Source: Candidatus Cloacimonadota bacterium (GTDB lineage: Bacteria; Cloacimonadota; Cloacimonadia; Cloacimonadales; Cloacimonadaceae). From it: 37,841 nt of DNA. Below the pieces are notes generated by a model, which was given only the letters and a program-made list of their open reading frames with translations, had not been told where the DNA came from and did no database searches. Shown here piece by piece: positions 7,845 to 16,741 of this stretch (positions within the stretch are counted from its first letter, which is position 1; each line of letters starts with the position of its first letter). The DNA is taken from NCBI GenBank assembly GCA_023228125.1, contig JALOBT010000025.1, forward strand, positions 1 to 37,841, in the 5' to 3' direction. The position numbers were made by a program, and so were the translations under genes.

Positions 7845-7936
7845 GTTACACGGATTGGATATTTAGTTTATAGGGAGTGTATATATCGAGAGACGAGACC
7901 CGTGTTAATCCGGTTAATCCATCCCATCCGTGTGAC
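7845..7936. repeat. Imperfect inverted repeat with internal GTTAATCC direct repeats
   Basis: The 16-bp arms 7845-7860 and 7921-7936 match as inverted repeats at 14 of 16 positions; both contain ACACGGAT. Between them GTTAATCC occurs twice (7904-7911, 7913-7920). The same ACGGAT words recur four times at 31430-31463, in another intergenic region, so this looks like a dispersed non-coding repeat family. It fills most of the gap between the peroxiredoxin terminator and the next promoter. Confidence 0.5.
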
Positions 7937-7974
7937 CATTATTTTTTGGGGGGATGCCTGTAATGTGTTTGAGC

Positions 7975-8002
7975 TTGACATTTTTGCCCTAATATTTAGA
8001 AT
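7975..8002 (+). promoter_or_regulatory. Promoter of the SurA-like lipoprotein gene
   Basis: TTGACA (7975-7980) and TAGAAT (7997-8002) lie 16 bp apart. The expected start of transcription is about 45 nt before ATG 8054, whose ribosome binding site is AAAGGAG. Confidence 0.68.
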
Positions 8003-8053
8003 TGAAACAGCAAAATTGATAATGAAACTCAGCCTGCTAAAGGAGAAAGATAG

Positions 8054-9463
8054 ATGAAAAAAGACCTGCTATATATACTGCTGCTGGGGCTATTGCTCGG
8101 CTCCTGCGCACAGCTCAAGGCCCAGGCACGTATTGGGGACAAAAGCTATACGGAAAGTGAATTGACAGAAGGCTTTGCAGCTTATCTGGAGTATCGGGGC
8201 AGCACCGAAAGCTTGAGCCCGGCCGATTCTTTGGCCCTATACGGGAGCTTTTTTGACGAACTGATCGCCATGTATATATACGACCAGGCGATGAGTGAAT
8301 ACGCTATCCACGTTAGCCCCAAGGAACTGGAAGATGAGATCAAAGCCAATCCTCCTCATGGAGTCAGGCAGATTCCGGAGCTCATGACCAATGGCGTTTT
8401 TGACCGGAAAAAGTATGAACAGGCTTTGAAGGATAATCCCCAATTCAAACAGGATATCATGAGCTATAGCCGCGATGTTTTTGGCTATCATAAGCTGCTT
8501 GGCACCATCCGCACTGAAGCCAGGATCGATACCGTTAAAATCAAACGCGATTGGCTGAGTCAGGCTCATCAGGCCGAGGCCGAGATCATCTATTTTGACT
8601 ATAACAAGCTGCAGGACATCAATGTCGAAGACAGCGAAGTGCGGGAATATTATGAGCAGATTAAACAGGCAGAATATTGGCGCGAGCAGGGTCGCAGCCT
8701 CTTCTTTGTGCGTTTTGCTTCCGGTTCCGAACGGGCAAACGCCCATAGATTGGACGAGATCGAAGCTCAGAGAGAGCAGCTTTATCAAAGTGCACAAAAG
8801 CTCGGTCTAAGGGCCGCAGCTTTGGCAATGGATTTGCCCCTGCAGGAAAGCCAGTTCTTTTCTGCCACGGATGAGATCATCAGAGGCATCGGCCGGGCCA
8901 AAGACCTGGTAGAGCAGAGCTTTGCCAGCCCCATCGGCACTTTGCTGGAGCCCTATCCCACTCCCATGAAGGATGTCTATATCTGTGAAATTGCGCAAAG
9001 CGTCCCCGAATACTATATCCCCTTTGAGGTGGAAAGCTCTCTTTTGAAGCTGAGGCTGCGCTCGCTCAAACGCCAGGCAGCCCTGCAGGATATTGTGCAG
9101 AACTTCATCCGCCAGCACAAGGCTAAAAACTATCTGAAAGCCGCTAAGGATGAAGGGCTTACAGTGATTCAGGCAGCGGATATCACCCTGGATTCCGTGA
9201 TCAAGGGTCTGGGCAGCATTGAGCATTTGAACCGGGCGATTTTGACCACTACCGAAGGTGATTTTACCCCTTTGATCGAGCATCACGGCTTTTATTATCT
9301 GGCCAAAGTGGGAGCCCATCAGCGCGCTGCTGAAGAGGATTGGCTTTTGCAGAAAGAGGATGTGTTTTTGAAAGTCCGGCAGAGGGCTGAAGACCAATAT
9401 CTGGATGAATGGTATCTAAAACAAAAAGCAGAAATCGAGATCCAATATCCCCAGGGTCTGTGA
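8054..9463 (+). CDS. SurA/PpiD-like peptidyl-prolyl isomerase lipoprotein
   Basis: A 469-residue predicted lipoprotein: the N-terminal hydrophobic segment ends in the lipobox LGSC (Cys18). Next comes a SurA_N-like helical region starting RIGDKSYTESELTEGF. Two degenerate parvulin-type (PPIC) stretches follow. The first is near residues 270-330 (GIGRAKDLVEQSFASPIG); the second is near 385-430 (GLGSIEHLNRAILTTTEGDF). Such proteins escort unfolded outer-membrane proteins across the periplasm to the Bam complex. It sits directly upstream of bamA, supporting this role. Parvulin catalytic residues are not clearly conserved, so chaperone activity is likelier than isomerase activity. The start is well supported by AAAGGAG. 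Confidence 0.82.
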   Translation: MKKDLLYILLLGLLLGSCAQLKAQARIGDKSYTESELTEGFAAYLEYRGSTESLSPADSLALYGSFFDELIAMYIYDQAMSEYAIHVSPKELEDEIKANPPHGVRQIPELMTNGVFDRKKYEQALKDNPQFKQDIMSYSRDVFGYHKLLGTIRTEARIDTVKIKRDWLSQAHQAEAEIIYFDYNKLQDINVEDSEVREYYEQIKQAEYWREQGRSLFFVRFASGSERANAHRLDEIEAQREQLYQSAQKLGLRAAALAMDLPLQESQFFSATDEIIRGIGRAKDLVEQSFASPIGTLLEPYPTPMKDVYICEIAQSVPEYYIPFEVESSLLKLRLRSLKRQAALQDIVQNFIRQHKAKNYLKAAKDEGLTVIQAADITLDSVIKGLGSIEHLNRAILTTTEGDFTPLIEHHGFYYLAKVGAHQRAAEEDWLLQKEDVFLKVRQRAEDQYLDEWYLKQKAEIEIQYPQGL

Positions 9464-9565
9464 GTAAACGGGGAAAGAAGTGCTACTTTTGCCGGCTGCA
9501 TTCTTGGGCAGCAGACCCAAAATCAGGTGTTTATCCCCTTGTTTGGCCGGGGAACTAAAAAAAGG

Positions 9566-9600
9566 CTTTACAAAAAGCGGACTTTACATTCTTAGTAAAG
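9566..9600 (+). promoter_or_regulatory. Possible promoter/operator region of bamA
   Basis: CTTTACA occurs twice in direct orientation 16 bp apart (9566-9572 and 9582-9588). The second copy also forms a perfect inverted repeat with GTAAAG (9595-9600). TTTACA could serve as a -35 box, but no clear -10 is present at the right distance. The rest of the 159-bp gap 9464-9622 holds nothing else that I recognise, and no terminator separates it from the lipoprotein gene. Confidence 0.3.
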
Positions 9601-9622
9601 CTACAGTACAAGTGGAGGTAAT

Positions 9623-11875
9623 ATGCTTCAGCAATTCAAGCATAACTTGCTCATAATAGCACTCCTTGCGCTCCTTGGAAGTCTTTGGGGCGCAGGTGAA
9701 ACCATATATGAAATCCGGGTGGAAGGGACGCAAAATATTGCGGACGAACTCATCACCTCGGCCATGAGCCTGAGGGTGGGCGATCCCGTCACGCCTGATG
9801 GCGTCTCACGTTCGATCAAGAACCTGTATCGGATGGGAGTATTTTCAGACATCCAGATCGAATCCGAGCCCTATCGCACCGGAGTCAATCTCATCGTCAA
9901 AGTGTCTGAAAACGCCGTAGTCAGCTCTGTGACTTATCAGGGCTTTAAGGTGATAAAAAAGGACAAATTGGAAGAGCTGATCGGTCTGCGCATAGGCTCC
10001 TATTGGAGCGGCAGTATGAAGGCCCAAATATTGGCCAAGCTCATGGCAGAGTATGCCAGCAAAGGCTTTGGCTATGCCGAGATCGAGGTTCAGGAGCAGA
10101 GCCTGCCGGGAAACCAGGTAGCACTTACGCTCCGTGTGGAGGAAGGTAAAAGGGTCACCCTCAAAGAGATCACCTTCATTGGTAATGAGAATTTTGAAGA
10201 TAAACAGCTAATCCGCAGAATGAAGACCAAGCCTTCCAGCTTCCTCAGATCAGGACGCTTTGAGCAGGAGAAATTCGATGCGGATTTGATCGCGCTGAAT
10301 GATTTTTACAAGAAGAATGGCTTTATCGATGTCGTGATAGGCCCTTATGAATTGCAGCAGGTTTCGGATCGTCATCACGAATTGGTGATCACCATTGCTG
10401 AAGGCACCAAATACTTCTTTGGCGAAATCAAGGTAAGCGGCAATGAGCATTTTACCACAGAAAGCATCCTCGAAGCCTTTACCTTCAAGGCGGGAGATAC
10501 CTTCGATCAAGAGAAATTTGACAAACAAATGGCCAGGGTCTATTCCTTGTACTTTGATGAAGGCTATATCTATACCGATATTCGTAATGAATTTGAAAAA
10601 ACAGGCGAAACGCTGAACATCAGTATGGTGATCGTGGAGAACGTCCGGGCCCAGATCAGGCAAGTCCAAATCACGGGAAACCGCCGCACCAAAGAAAAAG
10701 TGCTCCGTAGGCAATTGGAGATCGCTCCAGGGGATTATTACCGCCAATCTCAGGTAATTCGGAGTCAGCAAAATATCTATAACCTGGGCTTTTTCGAGCC
10801 GGATATCCGCCTGGATTATGAGAGAATCAACACCAATGGCGATATCGACCTGCAGATCGATGTCACGGATAAACCCAGCGGAGTGGCCAATGGTGGCGTG
10901 GGCTACAATTCCCAGGACAAATTTGTGGGACAGCTCTCGCTCTCGCAAAACAATCTTTTTGGCAACAACTGGAGCAGCGGCATCACCTGGGATTTTGGTG
11001 GCAGCACCCAAAATTTTGAGCTTAGCTTTACCAATCCCAATCTCTATGACAGCGATGTGCTGCTGGGCACAAACCTTTATTATACCAAGAAAAACTGGAG
11101 CTCGTTTCACTACGAAATCTATACCAGAGGCGGCGCAGTGAGATTGGGGCAAGCCATTCCCTGGGTGGATCGCAGCCGGGCCTCGATCGGTTACTCCTTT
11201 TATAGCAAGAAATATAATGTTACAAATCTGACAGCCGTCTTTGCCGATAGCCTGGCCAATGCTACCTTGATCGAGCTGGATAAACTGGGCTGGCGTTATA
11301 CTTCGGCGATGAATTTCACCCTCAGCCGGGATACCAGAGACAATATTTTCTTCCCCACCAAAGGCTCTCAGATCACACTTTATTCTGAGGTAGCCGGCGG
11401 ACCTTTTATGGGGGATTTTGATTATTTCAAACAGATCGCCCAGGTAAATTGGTATGCAGAAGCCTGGAAAAAGCTGGCCTTGAGAACCAAATGGCGCTTT
11501 TCCTATATCACGCCCTATGGCGATTCTGATGATGCTCCGCCAGACGAGAAGTTTTATCTGGGAGGCACTGGTGCGGATGGCATCAGAGGCTATCCAGACC
11601 GTTCCATCGGGCCGGCCGGAGGGGGAACCCGGGCCATCATCTTCTCCACAGAATTGGGTTATCCCATCGCCGGAGATCAGGTCATCGGCGTGACTTTCTT
11701 TGATGCTGGAGATAGCTATAACAAATTGCGCGAATTCAACTTTATGAAGCTCAAGAAAGGTGTGGGCGCAGGCATCCGCATCCGTAGCCCCTTTGGTTTG
11801 ATCGGATTTGACTATGCCTATAACGTTGAAGACCGCTCTTGGGAACCGCATCTACAATTTGGAACCACATTTTAG
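9623..11875 (+). CDS. bamA: BamA, outer membrane protein assembly factor
   Basis: A 750-residue Omp85-family protein that folds and inserts beta-barrel proteins into the outer membrane. A signal peptide ending about SLWGA/GETIY is followed by five POTRA domains (residues about 28-415). Repeating motifs such as VRVEEGKRVTLKEITFIGNE, EGTKYFFGEIKVSGNEHF and VRAQIRQVQITGNRRT mark them. The C-terminal barrel contains GADGIRGYPDRSIGP, which carries the (V/I)RG(F/Y) loop-6 motif. The protein ends in LQFGTTF, a terminal aromatic beta-signal. Length is normal. GGAGGT sets the start. It follows a SurA-like gene and begins a run of eight tightly packed genes to 18292. Confidence 0.96.
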   Translation: MLQQFKHNLLIIALLALLGSLWGAGETIYEIRVEGTQNIADELITSAMSLRVGDPVTPDGVSRSIKNLYRMGVFSDIQIESEPYRTGVNLIVKVSENAVVSSVTYQGFKVIKKDKLEELIGLRIGSYWSGSMKAQILAKLMAEYASKGFGYAEIEVQEQSLPGNQVALTLRVEEGKRVTLKEITFIGNENFEDKQLIRRMKTKPSSFLRSGRFEQEKFDADLIALNDFYKKNGFIDVVIGPYELQQVSDRHHELVITIAEGTKYFFGEIKVSGNEHFTTESILEAFTFKAGDTFDQEKFDKQMARVYSLYFDEGYIYTDIRNEFEKTGETLNISMVIVENVRAQIRQVQITGNRRTKEKVLRRQLEIAPGDYYRQSQVIRSQQNIYNLGFFEPDIRLDYERINTNGDIDLQIDVTDKPSGVANGGVGYNSQDKFVGQLSLSQNNLFGNNWSSGITWDFGGSTQNFELSFTNPNLYDSDVLLGTNLYYTKKNWSSFHYEIYTRGGAVRLGQAIPWVDRSRASIGYSFYSKKYNVTNLTAVFADSLANATLIELDKLGWRYTSAMNFTLSRDTRDNIFFPTKGSQITLYSEVAGGPFMGDFDYFKQIAQVNWYAEAWKKLALRTKWRFSYITPYGDSDDAPPDEKFYLGGTGADGIRGYPDRSIGPAGGGTRAIIFSTELGYPIAGDQVIGVTFFDAGDSYNKLREFNFMKLKKGVGAGIRIRSPFGLIGFDYAYNVEDRSWEPHLQFGTTF

Positions 11876-11879
11876 AGCT

Positions 11880-12824
11880 ATGAAGTATAAACATCTCTTT
11901 GGCCCGGTCGTCTCGCGCAGATTGGGGGTTTCCCTGGGTGTGGACCTCGTGCCCTATAAGTACTGTCCTCTGAATTGCGTATATTGTGAGGTGCAGAATA
12001 CCACTCATCTGCAGACCAGGCGTGAAGCTTTCTTCCCTGTAAATGAGATTTTGACGGAGCTGGATCATTTCATGCTGGATAGGCCACATCTGGATTATAT
12101 CACCTTTTCCGGAGCCGGAGAGCCTACCCTGAATAGCTCTATCAGTGAGATTATTCTCTATATCAAGAGCCACTATCCGGAGTATAAGCTGGCCCTGCTC
12201 ACCAATGGCGTGCTGCTGGATAGCGATGAGGTTTTGCAGGAAATCCTGCCCTGCGATGTGATCCTGCCTTCCCTGGATGCAGCCAGCCAGGAGCTCTATG
12301 AAAAGGTGAACCGCCCTCAGAGCGGACTCCTGGTGAGCGATCAGATCGCTGGTCTGATCAAGCTGCGGGAGCGTTATGCCGGACAGATCTGGCTGGAAGT
12401 TTTCATCGTGCCAGAGATCACGGATGTGCCCGCAGAGCTGAAGCTGCTGCGCGCTGCCATTGGGCAGATTTCGCCGGATTTGGTGCAGCTTAATTCGCTG
12501 GATCGTCCGGGAGCCGAGGACTGGGTAAAAGCCGCCAGCACACAGCGTCTCAAAGAGATCAAAAACTATCTGGCCGAGGAGCTGGCTATGCCCATTGAGA
12601 TTATCGCCAAGATCGTGACCCCGCCTGAAGCAAAGGCTCCGGATGAAGAAATCGTGCATCTGATCCGCGGAAGTCTTAGCCGCAGAGAATCCACCGCGGA
12701 AGACCTCGCCTTTATGCTGGATATCCATATCAATGAGATTTCTGCTATCCTCAGGGAATTGAATGCGGAAGGCAAATTGCAGACCGACAGAAGAGCCCGG
12801 GGAGTGTGTTACTCATGGAAATAA
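11880..12824 (+). CDS. Radical SAM protein, COG0731 (wyosine-synthetase-like) family, with C-terminal winged helix
   Basis: A 314-residue protein. I choose ATG 11880, 4 nt after the bamA stop, over an in-frame ATG at 11808 inside bamA. The radical SAM cluster motif is CPLNCVYC (CxxxCxxC), preceded by SRRLGVSLGVDLVPYKY, and SGAGEPTLN follows as the SAM-binding GGE-type motif. The last ~60 residues (SRRESTAEDLAFMLDIHINE... ) resemble a winged-helix domain. Related bacterial proteins are annotated as radical SAM of unknown substrate. The ribosome binding site is weak, so translation is probably coupled to bamA. Exact reaction unknown. Confidence 0.85.
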   Translation: MKYKHLFGPVVSRRLGVSLGVDLVPYKYCPLNCVYCEVQNTTHLQTRREAFFPVNEILTELDHFMLDRPHLDYITFSGAGEPTLNSSISEIILYIKSHYPEYKLALLTNGVLLDSDEVLQEILPCDVILPSLDAASQELYEKVNRPQSGLLVSDQIAGLIKLRERYAGQIWLEVFIVPEITDVPAELKLLRAAIGQISPDLVQLNSLDRPGAEDWVKAASTQRLKEIKNYLAEELAMPIEIIAKIVTPPEAKAPDEEIVHLIRGSLSRRESTAEDLAFMLDIHINEISAILRELNAEGKLQTDRRARGVCYSWK

Positions 12825-13522
12825 TTACTCATAGCACCGCAATCGTTACAGCCGCAGGCTCTGGACAGAGGATGGGCGGCGAGATCAAAAAGCAATTTCG
12901 CATCCTGGATGGCATCCCAATCCTCATTCGCACCCTCAGCACTTTCTTCAGTTCACCACTCATTTCCAATATCATCATCACCGCTCCGGAAGAAGAGCTG
13001 GAGTATTGCGAAAGCCTGATCCTGCAGTTCTTTGAGCCTACGCCGAAGCCCTTTTTGGTGATCGCCGGAGGTCTGGAGCGGCAGGATAGCGTCTTTGGTG
13101 CGCTGCAACAGTGCCCCCAGGATACCGATCTGGTCTTTGTGCACGATGCCGTGAGACCTTTTATCAGCTTGGATTTGATCCAGGAACTGCATGAGATCGC
13201 CCGCCGGGAAAAGGCTGTGGTGCCGGCTGCCCGTCTCAAAAATACCATCAAACAAATCACCGGCATGTACCTGAGCCAGACCTTGGTGCGGGATCGCCTG
13301 GTGCAAGTTTTCACCCCTCAGGTATTTCAGTATAAGCTCCTTAGGGATAGCTATATAAAAGCTTACAACGATGGCTATATCAGCACCGATGATGCCGCTT
13401 TGGTGGAACACTATGGAGCCAAAGTGCGCTACCATCTCACTAGTGATCTGAATATCAAAATCACCGACGAATGGGATCTCACCCTGGCTCACCTCATCAT
13501 CGAAAAGAACATCTTAATATAA
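12815..13522 (+). CDS. ispD: IspD, 2-C-methyl-D-erythritol 4-phosphate cytidylyltransferase
   Basis: A 235-residue enzyme of the non-mevalonate isoprenoid pathway, transferring CMP from CTP to MEP. The CTP-binding loop AAGSGQRMGGEIKKQF, the metal/substrate motif VHDAVRPF, and the C-terminal segments TPQVFQYKLL and STDDAALVE are family signatures. ATG 12815 is preferred because GGAG (12801-12804) lies 10 nt upstream. A GTG at 12806 is in frame but only 1 nt from that site. It overlaps the radical SAM gene by 10 bp. ispF follows two genes later, with a glmS-like gene inserted between the pair, which are adjacent or fused in many bacteria. Confidence 0.95.
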   Translation: MEIITHSTAIVTAAGSGQRMGGEIKKQFRILDGIPILIRTLSTFFSSPLISNIIITAPEEELEYCESLILQFFEPTPKPFLVIAGGLERQDSVFGALQQCPQDTDLVFVHDAVRPFISLDLIQELHEIARREKAVVPAARLKNTIKQITGMYLSQTLVRDRLVQVFTPQVFQYKLLRDSYIKAYNDGYISTDDAALVEHYGAKVRYHLTSDLNIKITDEWDLTLAHLIIEKNILI

Positions 13523-13533
13523 AGGGACACAAA

Positions 13534-16260
13534 ATGTTACATAGTATCTTTAAAACTGCTTCCAACTTGAAAATCCGCATTCCGCTCATCGTTCCAGGCC
13601 TGGGTTGCGGTGTCTTGGGAATGGCCTTACCCAAGGTCTCACTTGATCTGGGGAAATACGCTTCCAAGCTGCTGAAAGCCTTGGAATACAGAGGATATGA
13701 CAGCACCGGCGCCGCCTTTTTAGCGGATGATAAAGACAAGATCGTTCTGCTCAAGGATGTAGGTGCGCCCTCTACCCTGGTGAAGACTCTGGGCATCGAA
13801 AAGCAAGGCGGTAAGATCTTCTGCGGACAGGTGCGCTGGGCCACATTCGGCTCTGTAACAAAAGCCAACGCCCAACCTCATGAAGTGAAATGCAAACGGC
13901 ATCTCTTTGGCGCGCATAACGGCAATATCACAAACACGCGCGAGCTCAAGGTATTCCTCACCAAAGAAGGACACACAGTGCTTTCGGACAACGATGGGGA
14001 AATGCTGGTGCACACTGTGGAACATTATTTTGATATTGAACTGGACAAGCTCAAAGGCGAAGTAGATCCTTTTGCCCGAAAAGCCTGCATGCGGCGCGCC
14101 ATCATCTCCACTGCCGAGAAAATGGTAGGTTCTTATGCCGCGGTAATAGTGGATCCCGAAACCCAGACTTCCTGGGCTATCAAAGCGGGCTCCAGCCTTT
14201 ACTTTGGCGTAGGGGAAATCGATGATATGCCCTTTTCACTGGCCTCCAGTGATCTCACTGCGGTGCTGAGATTTACCAAGCTCCTGGTCAATCTCAGAGA
14301 AGGTGAATTTGTGGAATATACCTCAGATTATTACCAGCTCTATGCGCTCAAACAGCTCAAGTTCAAGCGTCTGGGACAAAAAGACGAGACTTATGGCATT
14401 GGCGATAAGATTCCTACCCGGGCGGTGCACTCCAAGCTCAGGGCAGAAGATGTGGAATTGCTGCCAGGTTTTGAATACTTTATGGAGCAGGAAATCTATG
14501 CTCAGAGCGAATCCACCGGCAAGCTGATCAAGCTATTCCAGGGAGGCTCAAACTCCGGTAAAAGCATGATCAAGACCATCAAAGAAGCCTCCGTAGTGGA
14601 TTGTCTCACCCAGAGTATGTTGGAGATTACGGGCTCCCCCTTGCTGGAAGATAAACAGAAGCGTTTTGACGAGCTTTGTGAATCTGCCGAGGTGGAGACC
14701 TTCATCGCCCAGGCGCAAAAGAGCTATAGCATCATCTTCGAAGTGGCGGTGAAAGAGGACTTTGACAAAAAGTATTTCTTCTCCAATGAGAAGAACCTCT
14801 TTATTGAGCTGCTGGGGCCTGAATTTGACCGCAAGCGCCTTATCGTGGCCAAGGCTCTGGATAGCATCTCCGAAGCCGTGGATGTTACCGAATTTGAACA
14901 TAGCGTGAGGGGCTTTGTGGACCTGGTGAAAAACACCGTCCAAAACCAGCGGAATGCCTATTCAATAGCTTGCGGCACCTCATTTCATGCTACCAAGATC
15001 GGGTCGCTATTCTTCAATGAAATCGCTCAGGTCGAAATGATGCCCATCCTCCCCGGTGATTTCAGAGGGGAATATTCAAACTGCATCAAGGATAACGATC
15101 TCATCATCGGAGTCTCCCAAAGCGGAGAAACCAAGGACCTCATCGATATCTTCAACGACATAGATTCCAAAGAGCTCAAGGTGAGTAAAGTGGTGCTGGT
15201 AAACAATATGAACAGCACTTTGGGTCAGGAGAAAAGCGACGTAGCCATCCCCATCCACTGTGGTCCCGAGATTGCCGTGCCCGCCACCAAAAGCTTTATG
15301 AATCAGATCACCCTTTTTTACTATCTGGCCATCAGAGTGGCGGATATGAAGCTCAACGAACTGGGCCAAAACCTGAGCCCTGAAGCCATTGCCCAGGCCA
15401 AAGCCGCTTTGCAACGCCGCTATAAGTCTCTTGGCGATATACCTATGTTGCTCAAGGAAACGGTACTCAAGACCGACGATATGATCGACAACATGGCAGG
15501 CAAGATCTATATGGAGCCGTCCATGCACATCCTGGCCACCAAGATCAGCGGCGTGGCTATGGAAGGTGCGCTGAAGATCCGCGAGACTGTGCTCAATCAC
15601 TCCGAAGGCAAAGAAGCCAGCGAATTTAAACACGGACCCAATACCATCCTGGGCAAAAACACCGTTTTTGGCGTGAAGCACGTGCGCAGCTTTGTGCGAG
15701 CTTTCAGCAAGATGATCGACGCCATCGATGAAACAGCCGAAGCCAGAGCCATCCCCCATGCCGAACGCAAGGACATCATCAAGGCTATGGCGGACTATCT
15801 ATTCACCCACAATACTCCCTTTAATCTCTCTGCGGAAGGCACCAGCGTCTTCAATGATGCCGTGAAAGATCAGGACTTTTTTGAGACCCTGTATCGTAAT
15901 TATCCGCTTATATACGTGACCGGCCCGGACAAGCGGGATGTGAATCTCACCATCTCGCAGATCAATACCCACAAGATCCGGGGTGCCGATACCTATGTGA
16001 TCGCCGAGGAAGACGAGAATCTGTATAAAAACGCCTCTTTGAATCCCAAGGAAGGCAGCTATTATGGTTGGGGCTACATCATGTTGCCCAAAACCGGAGA
16101 CAGTTTGATGACCTGTTTTTCAGCCACGATCGTCTTGCAGCTCTTAGCTCTGCGCATGAGCATCCGCAAGATGCATAAGCTGGATTTACTGGGGGTGAAG
16201 GATCACGGCGTGCATCCTGATGTGCCCAAAAACGTCTCCAAATCAATCACGGTGGACTAA
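13534..16260 (+). CDS. glmS: GlmS-like glutamine-fructose-6-phosphate aminotransferase, enlarged form
   Basis: A 908-residue protein, about 300 residues longer than typical GlmS. The glutaminase domain is recognisable: CGVLGMAL, LEYRGYDSTGAAF, HNGNITN. YFMEQEIYAQ at about 316 corresponds to the GlmS HxMxKEI segment. SIS domain 1 starts ACGTSFHATK (about 479) and holds VSQSGETKD. SIS domain 2 holds AMEGALKIRE and EFKHGP. The terminus PKNVSKSITVD matches the GlmS C-tail. The expected N-terminal nucleophile is Cys25, not Cys2, with no start codon just before it, so a leader must be removed or glutaminase activity is altered. Extra length lies in the glutaminase part, the inter-domain linker and after SIS2. 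The role is presumably glucosamine-6-phosphate synthesis for cell-wall sugars. AAAGGG precedes ATG 13534. Confidence 0.82.
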   Translation: MLHSIFKTASNLKIRIPLIVPGLGCGVLGMALPKVSLDLGKYASKLLKALEYRGYDSTGAAFLADDKDKIVLLKDVGAPSTLVKTLGIEKQGGKIFCGQVRWATFGSVTKANAQPHEVKCKRHLFGAHNGNITNTRELKVFLTKEGHTVLSDNDGEMLVHTVEHYFDIELDKLKGEVDPFARKACMRRAIISTAEKMVGSYAAVIVDPETQTSWAIKAGSSLYFGVGEIDDMPFSLASSDLTAVLRFTKLLVNLREGEFVEYTSDYYQLYALKQLKFKRLGQKDETYGIGDKIPTRAVHSKLRAEDVELLPGFEYFMEQEIYAQSESTGKLIKLFQGGSNSGKSMIKTIKEASVVDCLTQSMLEITGSPLLEDKQKRFDELCESAEVETFIAQAQKSYSIIFEVAVKEDFDKKYFFSNEKNLFIELLGPEFDRKRLIVAKALDSISEAVDVTEFEHSVRGFVDLVKNTVQNQRNAYSIACGTSFHATKIGSLFFNEIAQVEMMPILPGDFRGEYSNCIKDNDLIIGVSQSGETKDLIDIFNDIDSKELKVSKVVLVNNMNSTLGQEKSDVAIPIHCGPEIAVPATKSFMNQITLFYYLAIRVADMKLNELGQNLSPEAIAQAKAALQRRYKSLGDIPMLLKETVLKTDDMIDNMAGKIYMEPSMHILATKISGVAMEGALKIRETVLNHSEGKEASEFKHGPNTILGKNTVFGVKHVRSFVRAFSKMIDAIDETAEARAIPHAERKDIIKAMADYLFTHNTPFNLSAEGTSVFNDAVKDQDFFETLYRNYPLIYVTGPDKRDVNLTISQINTHKIRGADTYVIAEEDENLYKNASLNPKEGSYYGWGYIMLPKTGDSLMTCFSATIVLQLLALRMSIRKMHKLDLLGVKDHGVHPDVPKNVSKSITVD

Positions 16261-16264
16261 GGCT

Positions 16265-16741
16265 ATGCGGATCGGATTTGGTTACGACGTGCACCGGCTG
16301 ACCACCGGGCGCAAGCTCATCCTTGGCGGTGTCACCATCCCTTGCGACAAAGGGCTGTTGGGACATTCAGACGCCGATGTGCTGATCCATAGCATCTGTG
16401 ATGCGCTCTTTGGGGCCCTGGCTTTGGGAGATATCGGCACTCATTTTGCAGATACCGATCCGGCCTTCAAGGATATTGATTCCCGGGTGCTTTTGCGGAA
16501 GTGCTATGCGCAGGTGCAGAAGCGGGCTTACGTCCTGGCAAATCTGGATGCCACCATCTGTGCCGCCGAGCCCAAATTGAGCCCTCATATCCCGGCCATG
16601 CGCCAGATCCTGGCCGAAGATCTGGATTGCGAGCTTCAGCAGATTTCCATCAAGGCCACCACCGAAGAAGGCCTGGGCATCTCCGGCTGCGGGGAAGGCA
16701 TGAGCGCTACTGTCGTAGTTTTGATCAGGCCCAAGCCATGA
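16265..16741 (+). CDS. ispF: IspF, 2-C-methyl-D-erythritol 2,4-cyclodiphosphate synthase
   Basis: A 158-residue enzyme of the MEP pathway that cyclizes CDP-ME 2-phosphate with release of CMP. The N-terminus MRIGFGYDVHR supplies metal ligands Asp8 and His10. GHSDADVLIH supplies a third ligand and catalytic contacts. DIGTHFADTDP and the C-terminal KATTEEGLGISGCGEGM are family hallmarks. ATG 16265, 4 nt after the glmS-like stop, gives the standard length; an upstream in-frame start inside the previous gene is rejected. It overlaps the mobB-like gene by ATGA. Confidence 0.96.
   Translation: MRIGFGYDVHRLTTGRKLILGGVTIPCDKGLLGHSDADVLIHSICDALFGALALGDIGTHFADTDPAFKDIDSRVLLRKCYAQVQKRAYVLANLDATICAAEPKLSPHIPAMRQILAEDLDCELQQISIKATTEEGLGISGCGEGMSATVVVLIRPKP

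Noticed and set aside
10250..11851. 533-codon open frame on the strand opposite bamA
   Set aside because: It lies wholly antisense to a clear BamA, has no ribosome binding site and no family-like motifs; it is a codon-bias shadow.
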